From CBFDBF01 sp050304615 (lineage in GTDB: Bacteria > Pseudomonadota > Gammaproteobacteria > Chromatiales > Chromatiaceae), in the NCBI GenBank assembly GCA_050304615.1, contig JBNLDW010000011.1:434001-498000 (forward strand): DNA of 64,000 bases. The letters run 5' to 3'. Under the pieces are notes generated by a model that was not told the DNA's origin, did not search any database, and saw only the letters and a program-made list of their open reading frames with translations. Position numbers and translations under genes: made by a program. Positions 57,526 to 64,000 of this stretch are shown here, in pieces. How positions within the stretch are numbered: the stretch's first letter is position 1; every line of letters starts with the position of its first letter.

Positions 57526-58924
57526 AGAGGATAACTATAAACTGGCCGATGGCCGCGAGCTATGCTGTACCGCTACGGTTCGTTCATTACCAGGCAAGAG
57601 AGAGGCTTGCCTGGGGACACTGGATGGGCGTGCGGTATTTATCAAGTTCTTTCTCGATGCCAATAGGGGCAATATACATTGGCAACGAGAGTTGGATGGT
57701 GTCAGAGCACTGCAGCAGCGCGGTATTCTTACCGCAGAACTGCTTTATGCTGGAGTGGTCGGCGACGATGACCTCCCGCTGATCGTATTGGTGCAACTGC
57801 CTGAACCGGTAACTCTGCGGGAGGCCTGGGATGAGGCCGATACAACCGCATCGCATCGGTTGCTGGAGGATATGACTACCATTCTGGCCGGACACCACAT
57901 GGCTGGGGTATGCCAAACAGACCTGCATCTGAATAACTTTGTTATATCGGAGGGCAAGATCTATAGTCTGGATGGTGCCGGAGTCATCGTGATAGATGGG
58001 GAGTTTGGGTTGCAGGCAGGGCTGGATAATCTGGCGCTGTTTATGTCCCAGCTGACACCACGCTGGGCAGCATTTGCGCCAGCGCTGTATAACCACTACC
58101 TTGCGCAAAGGGGGTTGGAGGATGGGCCTGGCAGCGGTTATCTGCTACAACAAATAGAGCGGCTCCGTGAGTGGCGCTGGAACAGGTTTAAGGGCAAGTT
58201 GTTCCGGGACTGCACCTCCTTCCGATGCCGAAAATTACCAAACCGACTGGAGATTGTTTCCAGGAAGTACGTCGGACCCGAGTTAGATGCTCTATTGTCT
58301 GATCCAGGAAGCTCTTTGGTGGATGAGCGGAAGGTGCTTAAAAAGGGCAATACTTGTACCGTATGGACTGCAGATGTTGGTGTTTTGCGGTTAGTTATAA
58401 AGCGCTATAATGTCAAAGGATTTTGGCATGGAATTAAGTTGGGTTTATGGCCCAGTCGCGCGTTCCGCTCTTGGAGGAGTGCCCACCGGCTGCTGTTTCA
58501 CGGCATATCGACCCCAGCCCCAGTGGCAGTATTGAGGACTGGACGGCGTTGGTCGCATCTGGCTACCTATCTTTTCATGGAGTATGTTGACGGGGTTGGC
58601 GCCCATAGATGGTTCCTGGATGCGGCAGTAACGATCGAGGAGAAGAGAGATATTGCAGTTAAGATAGCCTCTCTGTTTCGGCGGTTGATGGAGCAGGGCA
58701 TCAGTCATGGTGATATGAAGGCGAGCAATATTATGGTTGTTGCTGGAGAGGTTATGCTGATTGATCTCGATTCCATGTGCAGGCATGTTACAGATATAGG
58801 GCTAAGAAGGGCATGGCGTAGTGACTTGCGTAGATTTATGGCCAACTGGAGTGATGCGCCGGAATTGACAGAGCTGTTTCGGTGGGCGCTACATCAGGAA
58901 CAAATAGATTGCCGTTCTTGCTGA
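57509..58924 (+). CDS. Tandem two-kinase-domain LPS-core protein
   Basis: A 471-residue protein with two kinase-like lobes in series. The first (about 20-235) has FIKFFLDANRGNIHWQRELDGVRALQQRGI and the loop GVCQTDLHLNNFVISEGKIYSLDG. The second (about 265-460) has VLRLVIKRYNVKGFWHGIKLGLWPSRAFRSWRSAHRLLFHGI, the loop GISHGDMKASNIMV and VMLIDLDSM. Both keep a catalytic-loop aspartate, unlike the preceding WapP-like gene. Pseudomonas LPS loci hold a kinase of similar size. ATG 57509 is the first start after the overlap with the upstream gene; the longer frame from 57332 is a shadow of that gene. Confidence 0.8.
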   Translation: MSSMPKEDNYKLADGRELCCTATVRSLPGKREACLGTLDGRAVFIKFFLDANRGNIHWQRELDGVRALQQRGILTAELLYAGVVGDDDLPLIVLVQLPEPVTLREAWDEADTTASHRLLEDMTTILAGHHMAGVCQTDLHLNNFVISEGKIYSLDGAGVIVIDGEFGLQAGLDNLALFMSQLTPRWAAFAPALYNHYLAQRGLEDGPGSGYLLQQIERLREWRWNRFKGKLFRDCTSFRCRKLPNRLEIVSRKYVGPELDALLSDPGSSLVDERKVLKKGNTCTVWTADVGVLRLVIKRYNVKGFWHGIKLGLWPSRAFRSWRSAHRLLFHGISTPAPVAVLRTGRRWSHLATYLFMEYVDGVGAHRWFLDAAVTIEEKRDIAVKIASLFRRLMEQGISHGDMKASNIMVVAGEVMLIDLDSMCRHVTDIGLRRAWRSDLRRFMANWSDAPELTELFRWALHQEQIDCRSC

Positions 58925-58996
58925 ACCGGCATCACTGGCAAAGTTGACCGTCTGGTCGTATTTAGGTTTAGAAACCCCTGGGAACGAAATAGATTA

Positions 58997-60742
58997 ATGA
59001 TAGTTTTAGGTATATCCGGCGCGGTCAGTCATGACCCATCAGCGGCTCTGTTCGTAGATGGTGAGTTGGTCGCTGCTGCAGAAGAGGAGCGTTTCATACG
59101 AGACAAGCACGCCAAGGGGCGCTTTCCCTACGAGGCGACCCGCTTCTGTCTCGATTTTGCCGGGATCAGGCCGGAGGAGGTTGATGTGGTTACCTTCCCC
59201 TATGCCGAGATCCCCCTGAGCAGCCCCGCACGCTGGCACTACGCAAAACGTCACTGGTACTCACCAGACAGAACTCTTCTCGGAATCTTTAACGGTAACC
59301 GTCGCTTTCGCCGCAATATGCGCAAGCTGGATAAGCTGATATCAGATCTAAATATTGGCGGTGGCAAGGCCAGGGTCGTGCCGGTAGAGCACCATTTGGC
59401 TCACGCCAGCAGCGCCTACCACCTAAGCGGTTACGACGGCAAGGTAGCCATCCTGGGTATCGATGGTAAGGGCGAGTATGCCACCACCTTCTTTGGCTAT
59501 GGTGAAAACGGAAAGATCCATAAGATAAAAGAGTTCTATGATCCGGACTCCCTGGGCGGGTTGTACGGAGCCATGACCGAGTACCTTGGCTTTGAGATGC
59601 TGGATGGTGAGTTCAAGGTGATGGGGATGGCACCATACGGTGATCCAAATCGGTTCGACTTCTCCAGGCTTATTGATTATGACAAAGAGTCGTTCAGGGT
59701 TAACACCAAGCTGGTCAATGTCATCGGTCCCAGGAGGTATAAGGATAAAGATGGCAAGGGCTACTACTTTAGCCCGGAGCTAATCGAGTGGCTCGGACCG
59801 AAACGTGAGGGTGATGAGATTGATGACCCCTATATTGATTATGCCGCATCCATCCAGCAGCTATTGGAGGATGTCTCTCTTGGGCTAATCGACCACTATC
59901 TTGGCGACATCCTGAAAGAGAGCGGCAAGATATGTTTTGCCGGTGGGGTGGCGCTAAATGTAAAACTCAATCAGCGCATCATATCCCGGCCGGATGTAGA
60001 GGAGCTTTTTGTGCAGCCTGCGGCATCTGATGCAGGGACTGCCATAGGTGCCGCATCTTATGTAGCTAACGATATGGGTGACAAGGTTCAGCCGATGAAG
60101 CACGCTTATCTTGGCCCCAGCTATAGTAATGAGCAGTGCATCCAGGCCTGCGAGCAGCACGAGCGTAAGCCTAAATGGGAGCGTATCGAAGATGCACCAC
60201 AGCGGGCGGCTAAGATCCTTGCAGCTGGCAATCCGCTATCATGGTTTCAGGGTCGCATGGAGTTTGGCCCGCGGGCACTGGGTAACCGCTCTATCCTGGG
60301 TGCTCCCAATGTTGCCGGTATCGCCGAGCGTATCAATGAGCAGATTAAATATCGGGAACGTTGGCGTCCATTCTGCCCCAGCATGCTGGACAGGGTGGCG
60401 CCGGAGATGTTGCAGACTGAGCATCCGGCGCCATACATGACCTTTACCTTTGATGTGGCTGAGGGTTGGGCTGTGAGGGTGCCGGAGGTGGTGCATGAAG
60501 ACGGTACTGCCAGGGCGCAGGTGGTAACCAGAGAGACCAACCCACGTTATTATGAATTGATCGAGGAGCTGGAGAAGCATACCGGTAGTGGCGTGGTTCT
60601 GAATACTTCACTGAATCGCCGCGGTGAGCCGATGGTCTGTTCGCCTACAGATGCCCTGAATATGTTTTATGGATCGGATCTGGAGTATCTGATAATGGAG
60701 GATATTCTTGTGGTTAAGAGGGGCCAGAGTGATGGCATCTGA
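58997..60742 (+). CDS. LPS-core carbamoyltransferase (NodU/CmcH family)
   Basis: A 581-residue carbamoyltransferase. The N-terminal Kae1-like domain has VLGISGAVSHDPSAALFVDGELVAAAEEERFIRDKH, EHHLAHASSAYHLSG, GIDGKGEYATTFFGYG and CFAGGVALNVKLNQRI. The C-terminal YrdC-like domain has GRMEFGPRALGNRSILGAP, INEQIKYRERWRPFCPSM and VVLNTSLNRRGEPMVCSPTDALNMFYGSDLEYL. In Pseudomonas the homologue (WapO, same locus position) puts a carbamoyl group on core heptose II from carbamoyl phosphate. It overlaps the next kinase by 11 bases. Confidence 0.92.
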   Translation: MIVLGISGAVSHDPSAALFVDGELVAAAEEERFIRDKHAKGRFPYEATRFCLDFAGIRPEEVDVVTFPYAEIPLSSPARWHYAKRHWYSPDRTLLGIFNGNRRFRRNMRKLDKLISDLNIGGGKARVVPVEHHLAHASSAYHLSGYDGKVAILGIDGKGEYATTFFGYGENGKIHKIKEFYDPDSLGGLYGAMTEYLGFEMLDGEFKVMGMAPYGDPNRFDFSRLIDYDKESFRVNTKLVNVIGPRRYKDKDGKGYYFSPELIEWLGPKREGDEIDDPYIDYAASIQQLLEDVSLGLIDHYLGDILKESGKICFAGGVALNVKLNQRIISRPDVEELFVQPAASDAGTAIGAASYVANDMGDKVQPMKHAYLGPSYSNEQCIQACEQHERKPKWERIEDAPQRAAKILAAGNPLSWFQGRMEFGPRALGNRSILGAPNVAGIAERINEQIKYRERWRPFCPSMLDRVAPEMLQTEHPAPYMTFTFDVAEGWAVRVPEVVHEDGTARAQVVTRETNPRYYELIEELEKHTGSGVVLNTSLNRRGEPMVCSPTDALNMFYGSDLEYLIMEDILVVKRGQSDGI

Positions 60743-61541
60743 TTTTATACCGCCAGGGCGTGCGTTGACCTGGGTTGTCCCGTCTGAGTGCCAGGATGTA
60801 GTGGATCCACAGGAACAGAATGAACTGGAAGCCGTGCTGCACTCCGGAGAGTTGGGTCAGATATATACCATGGGGCGGAGAAGCGTCTATCGTGGTAGCC
60901 TGAATAACAACCGGCAAGTGGCGGTTAAAGAGGTCTGCTATAAGGGATTATTACGCCAATTCAAGCTGCGTTATATGCGTGAACCAAAGGTGTTGCACGA
61001 GTTCCGCTCAGGGTGCGAGTATCTATCCAAAGGCGGAAAGACGCCCAAGGTTTTGGGAATGGCGTTTGAGCAAAATGCATTTGGGTTGCAGCGTGGATTT
61101 ATTTTTCTGGAATGGCTTGATAATGCTATTACATTGACAGAATATCTACGCGCCAGGGATTGCGATGTTACGCCTGAGTTTTGGGATGAGGTTGCCAAGA
61201 GCTTGGTCGCTTCTGCCAAGACTGGTCTGGTGCACGGTGGGCATAGCCCAGAAAATATAATGGTTGTGTCAGGGGAAGATGATGCGGTATTACGCTTTCA
61301 GGTTATCGACTTCGCCGATAGTTATATATTCGACAGGTTCCATGACTCTGGGTTTGCAAGTGACATCGCGCGCATCGGCGCCAGGCTGGTGACGGAAGGC
61401 GCTTGCAGGAGCGATCAGGTGAACGGGTTTGTTGATGCTGTTGTTGAGGCCGTATGGACAGAGCAGGATGCACAGGTAATGTGGCTCCAGAAGATACAGC
61501 ATGGAATTGATGCATTACTAAGTGGCAGGAAGAAAATGTAG
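60732..61541 (+). CDS. Kinase-fold protein, LPS-core cluster
   Basis: A 269-residue protein with a kinase-like fold: QVAVKEVCYKGLLRQFKLRYMREPKVLHEFRSGCEYL (N-lobe Lys/Glu) and a catalytic loop that reads GLVHGGHSPENIMVV, with GG in place of the usual HxD, then FQVIDFADSY for the metal site. This pattern resembles WaaY/RfaY-type core kinases, but activity is uncertain. ATG 60732 lies inside the carbamoyltransferase end, giving translational coupling. Confidence 0.7.
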   Translation: MASDFIPPGRALTWVVPSECQDVVDPQEQNELEAVLHSGELGQIYTMGRRSVYRGSLNNNRQVAVKEVCYKGLLRQFKLRYMREPKVLHEFRSGCEYLSKGGKTPKVLGMAFEQNAFGLQRGFIFLEWLDNAITLTEYLRARDCDVTPEFWDEVAKSLVASAKTGLVHGGHSPENIMVVSGEDDAVLRFQVIDFADSYIFDRFHDSGFASDIARIGARLVTEGACRSDQVNGFVDAVVEAVWTEQDAQVMWLQKIQHGIDALLSGRKKM

Positions 61542-61568
61542 GTGTGCGCACTTAAGAAGGCAGCAATG

Positions 61569-62204
61569 CTAGTCATCTATCTTTTCGAAAAGGACCAGAG
61601 TCTGCGGGCTGATTGAAAAACCTCTTGGTATGGTTTCGATCGGGCGTAAGTTGTACTTTGCCGCATCAGCTATGAATTCACTGTAGCGGACCGGGTGTCC
61701 GGCGATCTTTTTGCCACGTATGCGTTTCTTGATATAGCGCCAACTCTCTTTTTTGTAGAAGCTGACCGCAACAAAGCGCCGACTTACACGTGCCAGCTCG
61801 GCAAGCGCTTTAGAGCGCATACCATGCTCTCCAATATGGTGGAATAAGCGCATACAGAATGCCAGATCAATGCTGTCGTCAGGCATTGGTATTGCGGTGA
61901 TATCACCTTGAATGTGGAGTCCTGTTTCCGCATCTTGTACTTTTAATGCGTGCAGCATATTTGCATCGTAGTCCATATTGATAACATCACCGCCAGAGGA
62001 CAATATTGAGGTGAAGCGTCCATTGCCGCTTGGGATATCCAGAATGGTGCTATTCTTTTCAAGGCGATCGGCCAGACTTTGGGCAAATAGTCGTTCCATC
62101 TGATCAAGTTTTTGCATTCTACGTGATTTATTAAAACGGATATCGATGTAGTCTTCTGCCTGCTGGGCGCTGCGTGTTTTTTGGAAACTGCTTTTGTGGG
62201 ACAT
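61569..62204 (-). CDS. SAM-dependent class I methyltransferase
   Basis: A 211-residue methyltransferase: STILDIPSGNGRFTSILSSGGDVINMDYDANMLHAL (motif I and acidic end), GDITAIPMPDDSIDLAFCMRLFHHI (motifs II/III) and VAVSFYKKESWRYIKKRIRGK. The acceptor is unknown; relatives modify lipids, quinones or sugars. It is convergent with the core cluster and ends 28 bases from it. Together with the next gene it forms an A/T-richer flank. Confidence 0.8.
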   Translation of the reverse strand: MSHKSSFQKTRSAQQAEDYIDIRFNKSRRMQKLDQMERLFAQSLADRLEKNSTILDIPSGNGRFTSILSSGGDVINMDYDANMLHALKVQDAETGLHIQGDITAIPMPDDSIDLAFCMRLFHHIGEHGMRSKALAELARVSRRFVAVSFYKKESWRYIKKRIRGKKIAGHPVRYSEFIADAAKYNLRPIETIPRGFSISPQTLVLFEKIDD

Positions 62205-62413
62205 GCGAGAGAACCTCTGGGTCGATATTTTTCCTCTATTTTTAAGATTATACTGATTTCCAATGTCAATATACAGACTATTATTTGCTAGATATCACCC
62301 TATAGCCCCAATATTAAGCCTCTGTTACTATGCGATTTGAGAGGGAGTGATGTGGCGACCGAACCACTTTATTTCGCATAAAGTATTGATCATTTACCCA
62401 GGTTTAAATTGAT

Positions 62414-63961
62414 ATGCTGAAGAATTTAGTAAATGACAGATATACCCCGTATATCACTACATTTATTTTGAGTCTGGTCTTCTCGTATTTGGCTATTAGC
62501 ACTGATAATCTGCTGAATCATGATGCCGTCTATTTCATGAATTCTGCAAAGGTCTATTTACGGGAGGGCATTGCGGCACTGTTTGAAGTTTTCCATTGGC
62601 CGTTCTATTCATTGTGTGTGGCGGTTGCTCATAAAGCGTTATGGTTTACCCATATTGAGCAGACAGCGCATTTTATTGACGCCCTGTTTATTGGTGCCAC
62701 CTGCATCCTGTTTATTCGAATTTATGCAGAGATAACCGATGGTGATGGCTCACTATGGGTGGCAGCTATACTGGTGCTCACACTGGTAGGCATCAATAAG
62801 TATCGCGCCGATGTGATGAAGGATTTCGCCTATTGGAGCTTCTACCTCGCGGGTTTTTATTCCTTGCTACGTTACTACAAAAACCCTAACTGGGCTGCCG
62901 CTGCTGGATGGCAGCTATTTACCATATTGGCATTCCTGTTTCGCATAGAAGGGATAGTGGTCATTCTGTTTGGTCCCTTGGCAATATTGTTGAAGAAGAT
63001 CCCGTTTAAGCAGCGTCTTGTTCAGGCCAGCGCCCTCTACACGGCGTATGCGATAGGGCTGGTCGTCGCCATAGCTGTTGTGCTGCTGACGGATGTGATT
63101 GATTTTGGTGTTCATGCCAGCAGGTTGCCAAGCCTGTTAAGTTATATGGATATTGGTTCGCTTGTAGATTCGTATAATGCGGCGGTCAGTAAGCTGGGGG
63201 AGATCTATTGGTATGAGGGGGCGCACTCTAAACATTACAATGTATTGGTTATTGTCTACGCCTTTACGTTATTGGCATATGTATCTGTCAGGATAATTGG
63301 TTGTCTGAGTTTTCCATATTTTGTGGTCTTGGGTTTTGGTGTTTTCAAGAAAAAGATCGTATTAAATGAGTACAACAGGATAATCCTGTATTTTACAGCC
63401 TTTCTGTTCCTGTTTTTTGTTGTGTATATGATTAAAGGTCCAGTGCTCTCATCCCGGTATACAACATCGCTCGTGTTTATGCTGTTACTGTTGCTGGGGC
63501 AGGTTGTGGAGCGGTTTCTGCCGTATATAAATAGCTCCATACATAAAAGAAAGATATGGGCAGTTATCATCATGTTCCTGTTCCTGAGAACAGCAGATTC
63601 AGTAGTATCTATACAGGGCGATTCCAAGGATTATATTTTAGATGCTGGCTACTGGGTGAAAGACAATACTGCGCATACAGTGCCGGTATACTCCAATTAT
63701 TATAAGGCCTTGTACTACACTGATAGGGATCGTTTACTGCAAAATAATATTGGGTTAGGGAAGATGATAAAGGCCGTTAGAGATGGCTCTATGGTGCCAG
63801 ACGCGCTTCTGGTTATACATATTCATCAGGAGGATAGTGAGTCCTATCAGCCACGTATTGATGAGCTGGTTGCTGCGGGCAAGATGGGGTACATAAAAGA
63901 ATTTGCGAATGATGACGGCGACAGGTTGGCTATTTATGAGGTAAGGTCGCCTGCGCCATAG
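62414..63961 (+). CDS. Polytopic membrane protein, GT-C/ArnT-like fold
   Basis: A 515-residue protein with about 10-12 hydrophobic helices and a C-terminal periplasmic domain (from about 415). The early loop LLNHDAVYFMNSAKVYLREG contains the Asp that in GT-C glycosyltransferases (GT39/ArnT/PglB-like) is the catalytic acidic residue after the first helix; HWPFYSLCVAVAHK is also typical of the family. Such enzymes use polyprenyl-phosphate sugars to decorate lipid A, glycans or proteins. Base composition is lower in GC than the LPS cluster. The donor and acceptor cannot be stated. Confidence 0.6.
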   Translation: MLKNLVNDRYTPYITTFILSLVFSYLAISTDNLLNHDAVYFMNSAKVYLREGIAALFEVFHWPFYSLCVAVAHKALWFTHIEQTAHFIDALFIGATCILFIRIYAEITDGDGSLWVAAILVLTLVGINKYRADVMKDFAYWSFYLAGFYSLLRYYKNPNWAAAAGWQLFTILAFLFRIEGIVVILFGPLAILLKKIPFKQRLVQASALYTAYAIGLVVAIAVVLLTDVIDFGVHASRLPSLLSYMDIGSLVDSYNAAVSKLGEIYWYEGAHSKHYNVLVIVYAFTLLAYVSVRIIGCLSFPYFVVLGFGVFKKKIVLNEYNRIILYFTAFLFLFFVVYMIKGPVLSSRYTTSLVFMLLLLLGQVVERFLPYINSSIHKRKIWAVIIMFLFLRTADSVVSIQGDSKDYILDAGYWVKDNTAHTVPVYSNYYKALYYTDRDRLLQNNIGLGKMIKAVRDGSMVPDALLVIHIHQEDSESYQPRIDELVAAGKMGYIKEFANDDGDRLAIYEVRSPAP

Positions 63962-64000
63962 GGTGGGCGCGTTTGAACTAATGCCGGGGATTGTGTAACA

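Overview
The window is 64 kb of a gammaproteobacterial chromosome, almost wholly coding. The placement rests on gene order: hisC-degS/algW, petABC-sspAB, rhlB/trxA/rho, groES-groEL, and glnE-ilvE-waaF-waaC-waaG-waaP followed by further sugar kinases and a carbamoyltransferase. This last order is close to the Pseudomonas-type LPS inner-core locus. The cytochrome bc1 genes and the DUF3301, SspAB and YggX families also fit Gammaproteobacteria. I cannot name a genus; a free-living or symbiotic sulfur-oxidising or chemolithotrophic lineage is a guess only.

Layout. 1-9.96 kb is housekeeping: the hisC end, a DegS-like periplasmic protease, a Nif3-like protein, petABC, sspAB, trmB, thiG and thiS. It is interrupted at 6.2-7.4 kb by a secreted CARDB/PAN-domain protein, flanked by an intact DUF3301 gene and a frameshifted remnant of the same gene. 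10.1-14.4 kb holds an acyl-CoA ligase, a secreted trypsin-like protease overlapping an FHA-domain membrane protein, and tRNA-Gly(CCC).

14.5-21.4 kb is the most unusual part, a six-gene minus-strand operon. It encodes a TonB-dependent receptor, a periplasmic DUF4198-like protein, a NapH/NosR-like membrane ferredoxin, a single-subunit 2-hydroxyacyl-CoA-dehydratase-family protein, its ATP-dependent activase and a DsbD/TauE-like membrane protein. A perfect 13-bp inverted repeat lies upstream. I read it as an uptake-plus-low-potential-reduction system built around a double-cubane-cluster-type reductase whose substrate is unknown.

21.7-34.4 kb is mixed: a TMEM64-flavoprotein fusion, an AsmA protein, a small Lpp-like lipoprotein convergent with an L,D-transpeptidase, yggX, tRNA-Phe with a duplicated 3' end, an SLAC1-type anion channel with a NifX-like protein, cheV, a UreH/SafE-like membrane protein, an AAA+ regulator with a degenerate GAFTGA loop, and a diguanylate cyclase. 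34.7-42 kb holds msbA (its stop codon lies inside a MITE-like element), cysQ, nudE, yrfG, rhlB, trxA and rho.

42.4-51 kb holds murU, a GCS2-like ligase with an AstE-like metallopeptidase, groES-groEL behind a clear sigma-32 promoter, and glnE. 51-64 kb is ilvE and the LPS-core cluster, into which an APS kinase (cysC) has been inserted between the two heptosyltransferases. It carries four kinase-fold genes and a carbamoyltransferase, and ends with a methyltransferase and a large polytopic GT-C-like protein. msbA (lipid A-core flippase), the core kinases, and cysC with cysQ (PAPS supply and PAP removal) could serve one envelope-decoration programme; that link is inference.
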